A stretch of 64,000 bases of DNA from Aradus depressus (GCA_963662175.1 OY759225.1:18091601-18155600); one strand, 5' to 3'. Positions 10,796 to 22,414 are shown, numbered from the stretch's first letter. Notes: generated from the letters alone by a model not told the origin. Numbers and translations are program-made.

Positions 10796-10799
10796 CCCT

Positions 10800-10955
10800 C
10801 TTCACAGGCTCGGGACCATCGCTTTACTTCCTATCCGAAGGACCGCATGCTCAAGGTTTTTTTCAAAAAGCCGTTGGGCCTCGGCCGAGTTTCGAACCCA
10901 CGATCTTGAGCTCAGGAAGCAAGCAAGTTACCTCCGAGCTACCGACTCCCTCTAA
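10800..10955 (-). mobile_element. SINE-A fragment with tRNA head
   Basis: Contains GGCTCGGGACCATCGC, GAGTTTCGAACCCACG (B box complement) and GAGCTACCGACTCCCTC. The 3' half is missing. Confidence 0.75.
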
Positions 10956-11177
10956 AATAAGTACAATATATTTTTATTATAAACAAATACAATTGAAGTG
11001 GCTATGCTTATTTTCATTTTTAAGTATGAATTAATAATGGCTTAAGAATATATAACATTTTTAATAAAATTATAAATAGTTAATGTGTATATTTCTACAG
11101 ATAAATCTTCATTCAGGACGATATTTCTGTGCGATCCTCAGGTCACAAAAAGCGTTATATAAAACATAGTTATTATA

Positions 11178-11275
11178 ACCCATGCCCGGCTTTAACTACA
11201 AGGACATATCGCCTACTACCAGAGTGCTCTTTCACTCTGGTGGACATTCATGGGAGTCCTAAATTTATTAAAATC
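11178..11275 (-). mobile_element. SINE-A 3' fragment
   Basis: ATGCCCGGCTTTAACTAC, then TCGCCTACTACCAGAGTG. The tRNA head is missing. R-repeat end sequence follows at about 11285-11375. Confidence 0.7.
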
Positions 11276-11579
11276 TGATATCAAAGTGTCGAAGAACATG
11301 AAATTCAGTTGAAATCTCAATTTCGAATTTCTGACAGATTACATAACATCCCCTATACTTTGTTTAGCTGGGATACAAAAAATATCGATATATTGTTATC
11401 GATACGCATCCCTAGTTAATAGCTACTACGAAAATCCAGCTTCTGCGTGTTCGTTTTGTTGTTCAATTAGAATTGTTCAATTAATTTTAATGAAAATCTC
11501 AGTTTTCTTGGGAATCAAACCAGGGATTTAGACAAAATTTCCCATAAGGCGACCCCTGGAAATCTATTATTATAATTGG

Positions 11580-11722
11580 TGTTCAGGATGAAGAGACCCA
11601 TTGCCGAATTGGCTCCTTAGACAAGGGGTGGCTGCGCGGATCAATAGGACGCAGACAGGGCTGCTGGGGGGAGGGGGACGCAGTTTGGGGGGCGGCACAG
11701 GGCTGACAACATGTCTGTCAAG
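11580..11722 (+). promoter_or_regulatory. GC-rich island with candidate first exon A of the M13 gene
   Basis: This stretch is strikingly G-rich and has CpGs in an AT-rich setting. It ends ATG TCT GTC AAG at 11711-11722, directly before a strong GTAAGT donor. The four codons (Met-Ser-Val-Lys) end in phase 0 and would join the phase-0 exon at 43270 (MTRYKKAD). Role as a first exon and promoter is inferred from composition, donor and phase only. A transcript is needed to prove it. Confidence 0.4.
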
Positions 11723-11901
11723 GTAAGTATATTTTTTTTTTCTTTTATTTTTGGCGGGAGTGGGGGAGGTGGGGGAACTGCTGCCGCCGCCCGCCTGCCT
11801 CGCTCTGTAGTTTAGTTGTGGGTCGGACGGCAAGCTGTTCAGAGTGTGGGGATATTGCCTCGCCGCTTTCAACAACCGACTCGGTCAACCTTCACTCTAC
11901 C
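11723..11901 (+). promoter_or_regulatory. Second part of the GC island, possible untranslated first exon B
   Basis: GC-rich (CCGCCGCCCGCCTGCC near 11783), then a less biased stretch ending CTCTACC before a GTGAGT donor at 11902. No useful ATG. It could be an alternative leader exon from the same promoter. The 101-codon frame on the minus strand here has no splice or family support. Confidence 0.3.
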
Positions 11902-12082
11902 GTGAGTTTTATAATTACAATTTACATTATTCTATATATATATTTAACGTACCAAATGCGGATATTACGTTAAACTTTACAAGACAGGAGATAGAAAAAT
12001 GTTGATACATATCCTAGATCTTGTCAATACATATAAGACACAACAAAATCTTTTTCAAATTTTCGAGAACATTTATTTTTAT

Positions 12083-12345
12083 GTTTATTTCCCCAGCTTT
12101 ACGATGTATAGGAGAAGTTATGTAATCGGTCAAATATTCGATGCGAAGTTTTCAACGGAATTTCATGTCTTCCATTTAATGAATGAATTTATCGATACGA
12201 AATTTTATATGTGAATCCAGAACCTTCTAATGACGACACCTATTGTTTTTCAGCCAAATCGACCAAAGGGAATAGGGCGAAGACAACATAAAAACTCTAA
12301 TAACTACCGATAGAGTGAATGTATCGACACGAAATTTTTATACAT
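12083..12345 (-). repeat. R repeat fragment
   Basis: Starts CCCCAGCTTTACGATGTATA and AAGTTATGTAATCGGTC, then the sub-repeat phrase GAATGTATCGACACGAAATTT. This is the reverse of the usual reading. Confidence 0.65.
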
Positions 12346-12900
12346 ATTATAAGGATGTATTGTAATCGTTCGAAAATCCGAGATCGACCTTTCAAGGTCC
12401 CCTGACTGTGTTTTGACCATTTTCGCGAGGATGTGTATGTATGTGATTGAAAAGTTTCGAGCTCTCTACCGCAAAACCGATTGTAGCTATAAACTTGAAA
12501 TTTGGAATGAAGAAGTCACATGTATTAACTTAGATCTGATTAGATTTTGGTCGAAATCGAACGAAAATTGAGACTTGCCCCCGCGACCTTACTACATTTT
12601 ACAATATACTTATGTTTATGACCTAATCAAAAATCTTTTTTCAAGTTGTAGAGAATACTAAAATACATAATTTATACATGTCCGGTTTTTGAGATATATG
12701 CCGAAAACCATCTTGAAATGTAGTTTTGAAACACATATTTTTAGACATTACCTTGATTTACCCGAAAACTGTTAGTCCTATCGCATAATTGATTCTTACC
12801 AAAATTGTTCCTTATAAAATTTCCAATCGTTATAAGCCCTGAAGAATGTAAACTAAATGTCTATAAGGAATATAAGTAATTTTTATATCGTAACTCATGG
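12346..12900. repeat. S repeat, near-complete copy
   Basis: Shares GACCATTTTCGCGAGGATG, CTCTACCGCAAAACCGATTG and GTTGTAGAGAATACTAAAAT with the inverted copy at 26450-26880 and with fragments at 33395, 43665 and 48055. No coding potential seen. Confidence 0.6.
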
Positions 12901-12957
12901 CAACGAAGTTTAAAATATGGTTTATGTATTGGTATTTTTTTATAAATTATAAAAATA

Positions 12958-13135
12958 CAACCCTTATAGATCAACCTCTCTCTCCTTCCCTTTCTCAAAA
13001 TCATTTCATTTTGTCTCATTGTACAGCGTTATCTTGAGAGTAGACATTCTTATACCCAGTAATGCCAATATGAAATAATTTTGAGAAGGTGGAAAAAGAG
13101 TGATCTGTAATCGTGGTTGGTATAAGAAAGTCATG
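12958..13135. mobile_element. MITE-T copy
   Basis: TCTCAAAATCATTTCATTTT on the left mirrors ATGAAATAATTTTGAGAAGG on the right. The right end GTGGTTGGTATAAGAAAGTC matches the family end. The left end is worn. Confidence 0.65.
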
Positions 13136-13142
13136 TAATGGC

Positions 13143-13375
13143 CACATCACAATTTTATACGAAGTATAGCGGAATTTATGCAATCAGTCAGAAATTATAT
13201 GTTGAGTTCCCCCCATGTTTTCCGACACTTTTCAAAAATGACAGTTCATTTCTAAGTTAACTATTGTTTTTTAGTCAAATCGGTCGATTGTATTTTAGAG
13301 GGAGAGCGAAAACATAATTGATTAATTATTACTGGGTAAGTACATTGCTGGTGATTCACCAACGATTTTATTTTA
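13143..13375 (-). repeat. R repeat, short copy with both ends
   Basis: Runs from TACGAAGTATAG...TTATGCAATCAGTC to AATTGATTAATTATTACTGG and GGTGATTCACCAACG, so it keeps both family ends with the interior reduced. Confidence 0.6.
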
Positions 13376-13544
13376 CATGTATGGGAATGAAATTTAAAAA
13401 ATATCTGTATGAAAGCTGTACTTTTCGTATCATATCTCGGAATCTAATGGATCGATTTCAACGAATAACATTGTTTACTATTGTGTGAACCTCCCTTCGA
13501 TTGATTTTGGAACATATAAGTACCGATATTATATATATATTGAA

Positions 13545-14250
13545 AAACGAAGTATAGGGAAAGTTATGTAATCGATCCGACAATCGATGTTGAGTTTTCA
13601 ACGGAATTTCATGCTTTCCATCCTCGATTCTAAATATCTATAAATCGGGATAAAATCATTTTTCATTTTCTTTTCGATGCTGCCGCGTAGCTCTTGCATT
13701 AGCTCGGCACTAGACTTTTTAGGTTTTTTAAATTCCTTTTGATGCGAGCTTTCCTCTGATTTGCGTTTTCTATAATTCCTCGCATATTTACGATTCATAT
13801 GAGACATCTTTAATTTTTTTTTCAATTTAATACAGATTTTTACATATATTTCGGCAAATATTTTTATTGTGTTCACTTTGAGTCCTAGTAGTGCTCCTCA
13901 AGCTCTTTATAATGACACCCTAATCAACGTCGCATCTAAACGCGTTATCACGCTACACTAATTTCTAATTTTACACAACGCTAATTCGCAACAATCATCC
14001 GCCGGCGGCAACACTAGCCCGATAACGTCACAGACAAAACAAACCCTGCACAACAAACACGTACAGACATGCTCTATCCATTGTGACTTCAACCGTTGTT
14101 ATCGCATTATTAGTCTCGTAGTTATTAGCGATTGAAATCTGACGGTATTTTGTAACACAAGAAAGTTTGACCGGCTATCACTGTGCTTAACGAGCCAATA
14201 GACGTTTTCACGTCAAAACACAGGCAATGTACTTCCCCACAACGAATTAA
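13545..14250 (-). repeat. R-flanked block containing a Lys/Arg-rich frame
   Basis: The left edge is an R end (AGTTATGTAATCGATCC and TTCAACGGAATTTCATG). The block then holds the frame at 13598-13876 and about 330 bp of higher-GC sequence (CATCCGCCGGCGGCAACA near 13997) before another R end at 14215. It may preserve interior sequence that most R copies have lost. Confidence 0.4.
13598..13876 (-). pseudogene. Short basic open frame inside an R-repeat block, unidentified
   Basis: 92 codons. The central part reads MSHMNRKYARNYRKRKSEES followed by a KEFKKPKKSSAELMQELRG segment, very rich in Lys and Arg. The opening resembles the basic N-termini of some transposon proteins, but no family can be named with confidence. 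The C-terminus (MESMKFR) is simply R-repeat end sequence read in frame. Probably the decayed start of a protein of the autonomous parent of R. Confidence 0.3.
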
Positions 14251-14960
14251 TCAATTAAATTTCGGTCCCCTTCCGAAACTAAGACCGTTTGCGCTAACAC
14301 TTAACAGTTGAATTACATAGGGGCTCCCAAATCCTCATACTAAATTTTGTGTCAATAAATTCATTACATCGGCAGTTATTACGCTTTTTAAGTTAACCCT
14401 CTCCCTAATCCTCTCTTCCCTTTGGTCAATTTGGCTGAAAATCAGTAGGTGTCGTCGTTAAAGGGTTTAGGATTCACCCATAAACTTTCATATCGATACA
14501 TTCATTCTATTGGGAGTTATCGAGTTCATAGACACTCAAACAGACAGAAATGTTTTTGTTCATATTTGTAATAATGAAATTCCGTTAAAAAACAGGGGGA
14601 AAAAAAAAAATTCTGTACGTGTATGTGTGTGTCTATGAATATCGATAACTCTCGATAGAATGAATGTATCGATACGAAATTTTATGTGTGTATTCATGTA
14701 TCGACACGTGTGTATCCAATACACCATAAGAATAACACCTATCGATTTTCTGCCCAATCGGTCAATCAGAAGGTCGGTTTGACGGGGTTCAACTTTTTAA
14801 CCTCAAAAAATGCCAATATAATCAATGTATCAACAAATAATTTATTATGACGATTCTGAAGCCCTTAAATAAGTAACTATATATTTTCAGCACGAACGAT
14901 CGATAGATTTTAAGTTGGTAAAGCGAAAACTTAATAGATAATATCGTTCACGACTTTTTT
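14215..14960. repeat. R repeat, two abutting parts in opposite orientation
   Basis: 14215-14550 reads forward (GTACTTCCCCACAACGAATT, TCAATAAATTCATTACATCGG, GATACATTCATTCTATTGGG). 14570-14960 reads in reverse (TAGAATGAATGTATCGATACG, TAAAGCGAAAACTTAATAG). The arrangement is a loose inverted pair. Confidence 0.6.
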
Positions 14961-15164
14961 TTAATGATATTCCAGATCGTTCGGAAATTATGCATTCATT
15001 CACCTCAGTTAAATATAGAACCGGTTGGTCGCCTTATTGAACAGACGATGACCGGAACATGGAAACCGGTTTTTACACTTGGCGTGTGGTAGATCATGGA
15101 CAATATTATATCTTTGCTATTTTATTCCTGTGTATTGATATTATTATAATAATTGAATACAGTT

Positions 15165-15375
15165 ATTGTGACTCATGCTCGTGTTTTCACTATTAGATTA
15201 TATCGCCTACTACCAGAGCGCTCTATCATTGATGAAGTGGATGTCTTTAACGAGTAACGGTCATCGTACATGCTCGGAACCATCGCTTAACTCATCCGAA
15301 GGCCGGCATGCTCAAGGTCTTTTGACTTCCTCAAAAACCAAAGGGTCTCGGCCGGGTTTCGAATTTGTATGTTCA
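15165..15375 (-). mobile_element. SINE-A copy, internally rearranged
   Basis: GACTCATGCTCGTGTTTTCA, ATCGCCTACTACCAGAGCG, then a jump to TCTTTAACGAGTAACGG and TCTCGGCCGGGTTTCGAA. Part of the middle is missing. Confidence 0.75.
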
Positions 15376-15399
15376 CCTTACCGTACTTTAATTCATGAC

Positions 15400-16195
15400 A
15401 GTAAAATTTTCTGAGAAATAAGTCATTTGTGAGTTATTCGCAAAAACGGACAAAAATCCGAAAATTTCTAGATTTTTGAGACACTCCACCTAGACCACAA
15501 GCAGAAAATTGGAGCAAACTTCAAAAAAATCTTTTCATATTTACATATGAAGAGACTAAAACTTTTCCAGCTTTCCACGAATTATTTCACGGTACAGCCT
15601 TTTTTTGGCCTTATTTTCCTGGCCTATAAGGAGTATGTAAGGAAATAGTAAATAAATGATCACACTATATTATGGATTATTCTTAAGGCACAAATAGATC
15701 AATTTAGGAATAGACCCCATCAATACTTTTCTCTAATGCTCTGACGCTGTAATATCGTAATGACGAGGTACCTTGTGTGTATGTCATTAGATTTAATAAC
15801 GAACCATTATGTTAAATTTTAATGTGATTTGGAGGTCAGAATTATACAAGTATGTTTTTGTCTATTGTTTGGCGATAAACGACATTATTTTAATCACAGC
15901 TTCAAACCTCGAGTTATTATTAAAATCAGGGTCATCATCATTGGTCATTTCTGCGCAGAAAGCAATCTCTATAAGTAGCAAGAGTAGCGATTTATAGAAA
16001 GCGATTTGGCTATCGCGATGTCTGATGATAAAACTAATTAAGGCAGGAGTTTCAAGAAACTGAGTACTTAGAAAAATGTTGCTCGTTTCATTGTTGCCAC
16101 TGATGACTTAATTGATTTGGAAACGGATGAATAATACGAAGGAATACAGGGATGTTTTTTGATTTTGCGATTATTAGTTAGTTTCTTGTAGAGCC
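15400..16195. other. Gap without recognised features
   Basis: AT-rich, several short frames, no family match. ACCGGTTTTTACACTTGG near 15070 resembles FB arm sequence but has no partner. Confidence 0.4.
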
Positions 16196-16197
16196 CA

Positions 16198-16655
16198 GAT
16201 TTCGTGCATTAAAAAAATTAAAAAACGTGCAATAAAAAAGCCTAAATGTGCAACAAAAAAAAAACAATCCTGCAATTAAATGTTTTTCTGTGAAAAAAAA
16301 AATTGATCTATTTTGTAAATTAAATAACTCTTTTTATAAATAAATTTATATATTTATACAATATATAAAAAATATTTACAAAAAGCACAAGTTTTCTTTT
16401 ATCTCCATGTTTTTATTACAAAAGCATATATGCATAAATTTTTATTTATATGTATAAATTATAAACTCGAGGCCGAGAATTTGACTTAAATTAAATTGAT
16501 TTTTTACTTAAGTATTGCGTTAAAATGTTGCTACTAAAAACATTTCGAAATTAAATGATCCAATTATGACAAAATATGCAATTTTGTGCAGTAAAACCTA
16601 AAAAACCTAAAACGTGCAATTTTTCCAAAAAAATTTAAAAACGTGCAATTTCATG
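16198..16655. mobile_element. MITE-like element with GTGCAAT inverted ends
   Basis: The left end carries TTAAAAAACGTGCAATAAAAA and the right end TTTAAAAACGTGCAATTTC with AAAACGTGCAATTTTTCC. The ends face each other with copies of ACGTGCAAT. The interior is AT-rich and non-coding. Confidence 0.45.
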
Positions 16656-16659
16656 AAAC

Positions 16660-17455
16660 ATGAAGTTTGACATCAAGATGACAATAACATAGTATTCGTC
16701 ATAAGATTGTATTAGAGTCTGACACACATGGATTGGTAATAAACAATAGTATTAAAAAATAAAATGAAATAAATAAATAATTACTTGTAAATATGTATGA
16801 GTGCACAAATAATAATATTATAGAGTAGATAAATAAATTATATAAGAAATAAAGTAGATACATTTTTTAAATATAATTAAAATTAAAATAATAATAATTT
16901 TTTATAACTTTTCCATGTGTCTTTTTCGTGACGACATTCGTTCTAAGGTCACATCGTGCGAAATAAAGAAAAAAGAAAGAAAACAAAATAACAATAACAA
17001 TTATGAAATTATATATGAAAAAATATAAATAAAATGATAATAAAAATACATAAAAGAAAAAAACAAAAAATAATGATTCATACGTCGATTCGAATGGCTT
17101 TAAAGAGGTTAACTGTGGTGCCAACTCAGATCTGTCTAAATTTTGGACAAAATCGGACTAAATGAAATTTACTAAATTATCTTTAACTAGTATATAGTGA
17201 AGTGGGGTTAACTGAATGTTGTTAGTGTCTTGTAGCGGGCTACGTAACCGACCCAATTTGACTTAATTCAATCTAATCAATGTGACAGTGGATCCGGGAC
17301 AAGAACTGTATTGTTCTATCTGGACACTGTAGTGATGGAGGCAAAAGAGCAATTGTGTGTAGCTGTTATTATTTAAATAACAGTTATAAATAACAGATGC
17401 AACGATCAAATCAAAAACGTAATAACTGAATTTATAGACACAAAATTGAGTATGA
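16660..17455. other. AT-rich gap
   Basis: No gene seen. R-derived sequence resumes at about 17455 (CCCAATGTAAGTCAATTGTTG) and flanks the next SINE. Confidence 0.4.
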
Positions 17456-17505
17456 TGATTTAAAAGCCCCAATGTAAGTCAATTGTTGATTTTTAGCACA
17501 AATGG

Positions 17506-17815
17506 GAGGGCGCCAGTAGCTCAGTGGTATGCGTGCTTGCCTTCTGAGCTCAAGAACGTGGGTTCGAAACCCGACCGAGGCCCTTAGTTTATTTTATCTG
17601 GGAGGTAAAATAAACTTAAGCATGCCGTCCTTCGGGTGGGACGTTAAGCGATAGTCCCGAGCCTGTGCGATGTCAGGTACTCGTTAAAGATCCCCTCTCT
17701 AGGTGAATAAAAATTTAGGGTACGCAAAGTCGGTCTCATGTCCGCCAGATTGACGAAAGAGCGCTCTGGTAGTAGGCGATATGACCACGTAGTTAAAGCC
17801 CGGGCATGAGTCACA
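17506..17815 (+). mobile_element. SINE-A, full-length copy
   Basis: tRNA-like head with A box TAGCTCAGTGGTATGCG and B box GGGTTCGAAACCCGACC, body GTTTATTTTATCTGGGAGG, and conserved 3' part GAGCGCTCTGGTAGTAGGCG ending GCCCGGGCATGAGTC. RNA polymerase III promoter boxes are intact. Inserted in an R repeat, whose sequence continues at 17845-17945. Confidence 0.92.
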
Positions 17816-17961
17816 AAACCGAACCTTATCGAACCTAGCCCAAATCGCCGATCGATTGGTATTGGAAGTTGAGCAACAATTTAATTGATTAATTCATTCT
17901 GGCGTAGTTCATTGCGTGTGATTCACTAACTTTTCTTTTTATTGTAAATAATATATAGTTG

Positions 17962-18172
17962 GGCCATGGTGGCCGTGCGGGCTAGAGCGTAGGGCTTTGG
18001 TCGCATGGTCTCACCATGGTTTGCGGGTTCGAATCCCGTCCGGGAGTGAGTTTTATTTCGTAGATAGAACTCCCTCCCGGGGCCATGGATGTCTTAAATA
18101 ATTATATATAACACATTGACATGGCTAATATGCACCGTACATAAAGCAAAAAAAAAAAAAAAAAAAAAAAAA
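17962..18172 (+). mobile_element. SINE-B, full-length copy with target duplication
   Basis: The head GGCCATGGTGGCCGTGCGGG is followed by B box GGTTCGAATCC, then GTAGATAGAACTCCCTCCC and a poly(A) tail of about 25. It is flanked by the direct repeat ATATATAGTTG (17951-17961 and 18173-18183), the signature of LINE-driven insertion. A second head lies at 27074. Part of the body (ATAGATAGAACTCC-like, CCCGGGGC) is also in the palindrome near 4360 and 4560. Confidence 0.9.
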
Positions 18173-18195
18173 ATATATAGTTGTTAGTTATTAAA

Positions 18196-18480
18196 ATTCA
18201 TGCCCGGGCTTTAACTACGAAGTCATATCGCCTACTACTAGAGCGCTCTTTCACTTTTGTGGACATGAGCCCGACTCTACTGTGAAAGTCCTAAATTTTT
18301 ATGCACCAAGGGCAGGGGTCTTCACCGTACCTGAAATCGTAACGTCCTATCCTAAGGACGGCGTGCTTAAGTTTATTTTACCTCCCAGATAAAATAAAGT
18401 AAGGGCCTCGGCCGGATTTCGAAGCCATGATCTTGAACTCAGAAGACAAGCACGCATACCACTGAGCTACAGGCACCCTC
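18196..18480 (-). mobile_element. SINE-A, near full length
   Basis: TTCATGCCCGGGCTTTAACT to GAGCTACAGGCACCCTC, with all family blocks. The B box is mutated (GATTTCGAAGCC). Confidence 0.9.
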
Positions 18481-19140
18481 CTCAAAATATACAAAATATA
18501 GCCGTTATTTCATTTTTTTTCTTCCATATATTCTCTACTCAGTTTAAACTCAAATATTTGTAACAGTCAAAATGTTCCGTTAGGAGACGAGGTGTCATAG
18601 CCTTAGATAATCTCAGGTAACCTGAGGATTTTATAATATTAGCAATTTCAATAAAGCTCAAGACATAGTAAATAATATCCCCTTTATAATTATTAATTAT
18701 TTTATCTATTAATTATTTGATATATTATCAATAGTATTTAGAGTAGTAGTTGGGGAAAAAACTCAAATATTACCTGGAATACCGGGGAAAGTCAGGAAAA
18801 TTGGGCCACCATGATTTATTTTCAACTAAATTGATAAATTTGGTTCAGAGAGAGCTAGTGAAAAATTAGTTGATAAATTCAAACTGATATCTGGAACATT
18901 TTGGAACGCAGTGACTCACTAAACAATTTCTTCACTTTTGTCTATGGAATTTTATCTAAATGTTTGGTTTAAATGATTTAGAATGAGGAATTATGGCTGG
19001 TTGCCCAGTACAGTCAATGAAATATATGCTGAAGCTAATTCTAACTGTGTTTGTTTATTCCGGAGTTACTAATTTTAGCGAGCATCAAGTTGAACGTCAT
19101 TGAATTTAGACGATGTAGTCAGGGGATTCATAATACTTAT
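18481..19140. other. Gap without recognised features
   Basis: AT-rich, no coding or repeat family recognised. Confidence 0.4.
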
Positions 19141-19144
19141 ACAT

Positions 19145-19440
19145 AAAAGTCGTCGGTGAATCACCTGCTATGTACTGCCTCAGCACGAATTAATCAGTTA
19201 TGTGTTCGCTCTCCCTCCAAAGCTAATCGACGCGCAAAAACCCAATATTTGACTAAATTTTTCATACTAAATTTTGTGTCGATATATTAATTTTTGGCAA
19301 TTATTGGGTATTTAAGTCATGCCTCTCTTCTCCAGCCCCCCTCGTTTGTCCGATTTCGCAGAAAATCCATAGGTGACATGGGATTTTGAATTTAAATTTA
19401 CAATTGTCAATGAGGGTACCGGTAGCTCAAAAATAAATTT
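19145..19440 (+). repeat. R repeat copy
   Basis: GTCGGTGAATCACCTGCTATG, GAATTAATCAGTTATG, AAATTTTGTGTCGATATATT and TTTGTCCGATTTCGCAGAAA. First half of the family. Confidence 0.65.
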
Positions 19441-19542
19441 TAGCCCCCCAAAAATCATAAAATATTTGGGAAATATTCGCAAGTAATGTTTTAATTGTAA
19501 TGCGTAAGAATTTTAAAATATTATCTACCAAAAGTAGTTAGT

Positions 19543-19734
19543 TGTGATAATTAATAAAATATGATAAATAAAATAAATATATATAATAATTAAATTAATA
19601 AAATTAATAATAAATAAACAAATAATAAATATTACCACATTTCCTACGTTCTCCTAACAGCTGTTTTTATAATAATAATAATTAATTTTATAATATATTA
19701 ATAATCTTAATGTTCGTAATTTGTTTACATCATA
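19543..19734. mobile_element. V element, internally deleted
   Basis: Ends TGTGATAATTAATAAAATA and TTTGTTTACATCATA match V copies at 23272 and 33942. The middle jumps from ATTACCACATTTCCT straight to CTCCTAACAGCTGTTTTTAT. Confidence 0.7.
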
Positions 19735-19799
19735 TGGTATAAGAAAGTCTTGTAGTGACCATATCAATGTTTTGGTGATTGTTAAAAATCAATAAAAAG

Positions 19800-20125
19800 C
19801 GCGTGCTTGACTTCTGAGCTCAAGGTCGTGGGTTCGTAGCCCGACCGAGGCCCTTAGTTTATTTTATCTGGGAGGTAAAATAAATATAAACTTAAGCAAG
19901 CCGTCCTTCGGATGGGACGTTAAGCGATGGTCCCGAGCCTGTACGATGTCAGGTACTCGTTAAAGACCCCTACCCTAGATGAATAAAAATTTAGGGTAGG
20001 CAAAATTTAGGACTCCCACAGTAGAGTCGGGCTCATGTCCACCAGAGTGACGAAAGAGCGCTCTGGTAGTAGGCGATATGACCTCGTAGTTAAAGCCCGG
20101 GCATGAGTCATAAAACCTAACCTAA
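19800..20125 (+). mobile_element. SINE-A, slightly 5' truncated, telomere-like tail
   Basis: Starts in the A-box region (GCGTGCTTGACTTCTGAGC) and ends ATAAAACCTAACCTAACCT. The tail is a short (CCTAA) array. Confidence 0.9.
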
Positions 20126-20399
20126 CCTCAATAAAAAGCACTTTGGTTAAAATATTCTGATTTTTTTCCACTCAAATTAATTTTAACTAGTTGCTAAAGA
20201 TAAGGATGTGTGACAGGTCTGTTCAGATAACAGACCAAGATAAAAGGCTTTAACCTGTCTTTTATTATTGTAAAAATGAAAATATGAGATACAAAGCGGA
20301 AAAAATACGAGGCACTCGTAACTTTTCCATAGGGATGACGATAGGCTTTGAAAAGTTTGAATAATATACTCAATTACGTTGAATAAAGTTTAGTAAAAT

Positions 20400-20985
20400 A
20401 CTAAACTATATTTTAAAAATTAAATCGGTGAATCAATGGCAATGTACTTACCCAGAACAAATTAATCAATTAACTTTTCGCTTCTTCTCCAAAACTAGTT
20501 TGCGCTAATATTAAACAGTTGACTTACATAAGGGCTCCTAAATCCTTATAGTAAATTTTGTGTAGGTAAATTCATTATATTAACAGTTATTAGGATTTTG
20601 GAATTTAACCCTTCTCCGTAATCCACCATCCCTTCAGCTGATATCACTGAAATTTGATAGGTTATGTCCTATTTGGGTTTTGACTTTAAATGTGAAATTT
20701 TATGTCGATACATTCATTAAATCGGCAGTTATTAGAGTTTTCGGGTTAATCTCTCCTAATCCCCCTCTCCTTAGACAGATTTGCCTGAAAATCGATAGGT
20801 GTTGTCCTTATGGGGTTTTGGTCACACATATAAAATTTCGTGTTGATGCATTCATTCTATCGGCAGTTATTAGAGTTAATCTTCTCCCCTAATCCCCCCT
20901 TCACTTTGGTCGATTTAGCTGAAAAACAATATGTGTCGTCGTTAGAGGGTTCTGGGTTCATAATAAAGTCGTTATATTCATTCTA
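20400..20985 (+). repeat. R repeat with three internal sub-repeats
   Basis: After GTGAATCAATGGCAATGTAC and AATTAATCAATTAACTTTTCG, the block 'cgataCATTCATT...cagTTATTAG...CTGAAAAT' appears three times (near 20553, 20702 and 20848), about 150-170 bp apart. Confidence 0.7.
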
Positions 20986-21118
20986 TAGGGTAGGCAACAT
21001 TTAGGACTCCCAGAGTAGAGTCGGGCTAATGTCCACCAGAGTGACGGAAGAGCGCTCTGGTAGTAGGTGATATGACCTCGTAGTTAAAGCCCGGGCATGA
21101 GTCATAAAACCTAACCTA
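20986..21118 (+). mobile_element. SINE-A 3' fragment
   Basis: GGGTAGGCAACATTTAGGAC to GAGTCATAAAACCTAACCT; 5' truncated inside the body. Confidence 0.85.
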
Positions 21119-21447
21119 TAATGAATAATTTATATAAATTACTTATAATAAAAGTGCTCTATAGGTATAAGAAAGTAAAGATACGTCCACTACAATTTTT
21201 TGCCCCTCATTTTGCCGCCCTAGGTAGCCGTCTAATTTACCTCCAGGCTCGCTCCGGCTTATCTCTTATCATTATCATGTCTCTGATAATAAGCAATAAC
21301 CCCTTGAACAGCTAAGGATGCCCAGCCAGCACAACAATCTCCACAAAAACTAGGTCAGGACAATGGATCTATTTCGGGATAATAACGGTTCTACTTCACT
21401 CCCTCCTAGATCATAGCCGATAGACTCATATTGTTCTTATAGAGTGG

Positions 21448-21672
21448 GGTCTTGGGTGGTCCAGTGGATAGCGTCTCTACTTTCTAACCACAAGGTCTCT
21501 GGTTCGAGACTACTCGTCCCACTCGTCAGTAAATTAACTAAATTCATATAATTAAGTACCTATATAATTACTTCCCAAGCTATCCATTTTGGAATTTCAT
21601 TTTGCGATCCTCTGCGTCCAAAAATTAAAGAAAAATCCCATCTCTATATATGTGTGTGTGTGTGTGTGTGTG
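21448..21672 (+). mobile_element. SINE-C, tRNA-derived, (TG)n tail
   Basis: The head GGGTGGTCCAGTGGATAGCG with B box TGGTTCGAGAC resembles a tRNA. The body runs to AAAGAAAAATCCCATCTC and a (TG)n tail at 21650-21672. Only one copy was seen here. Confidence 0.65.
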
Positions 21673-21764
21673 TGAACACTATTTTTCGTTGCTATGCGTT
21701 ACAATAGAATAGAACAATTTTATTTGTCGGAGTTCAATGGCCTAGATTTTTGACGCTTTACAAG

Positions 21765-22250
21765 TGATTAAATTAGATGGATGAAGTGACTAGTTTTCAT
21801 TGTGGATAAGACGGCTTCTATAGACGAATTTTCATCACCTAGCATATCATGTAAGTTTCTTGTTCGTAAACCCATGGTCATTAGTATTTTCTTATATCCA
21901 GGGCACTCCTCCAGGATATGGCTTACTGAGAGACGCCAGGCCTGGGGCTGCCACCCTGTTGATGAGGTGGCCATGGGTTAGCCGAGTGTGGGCTACACGG
22001 AGCCGCATCAGACATACCTCCTCCTGCCAATTCTGCCTTTCGGAGCTTTTCTACTTATCAATATTTGTTTTGATGGACCTAAGTTTATTTGCTAGATCCA
22101 TGTAAGTCCACACAGAGGCCCAGCTCTCTTTTATTTTGCGACGTAGACATTTCTTATCGTCACTACCATTTTTTCTCCAGGCAACGTTGCTGCTTCCTTA
22201 GCCACTTGCTGCTTATTCAGCTGTATCGTTCCCTTCGATTCCCACATGTG
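21765..22250 (-). pseudogene. Decayed Jockey-type LINE: RNase H end and C-terminal region
   Basis: Minus-strand translation across frame breaks gives PSHVGIEGNDTAE (RNase H C-terminal motif), then RLRVAHTRLTHGHLINRVAA and a segment like LEECPGYKKILMTMGLRTRN, typical of the region after RNase H in Jockey-clade ORF2. Several stops and shifts break it. This family differs from the LINE at 1-2301, which lacks RNase H. Confidence 0.8.
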
Positions 22251-22414
22251 ATATATTTATGAACATTAAAAAAATAGTTAAAATAGTTTGTATGCAGTTA
22301 GTACACACGTTTGAAGTGTAACTTTTATACCTAACTCTTCTAGTTACAGTTGCTCTTTGTGCTAATAGACTATATTAAAATGGATGAAATAATTTAATTC
22401 AGACATTTTGTTCA

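Noticed and set aside
11570..11875. 101-codon minus-strand frame in the GC island
   Set aside because: Proline/serine-rich through base composition; runs across splice-donor-like sites of the other strand and resembles no family.
17506..17600. tRNA genes at SINE heads (also 17962, 21448, 27074)
   Set aside because: They have A and B boxes but are followed by SINE bodies and tails, occur in many copies and cannot form a sound acceptor stem.
20107..20125. Interstitial telomere remnant (CCTAA repeats)
   Set aside because: Only two to three repeats each, always at the 3' end of SINE-A; they are tails, not telomere fusions.
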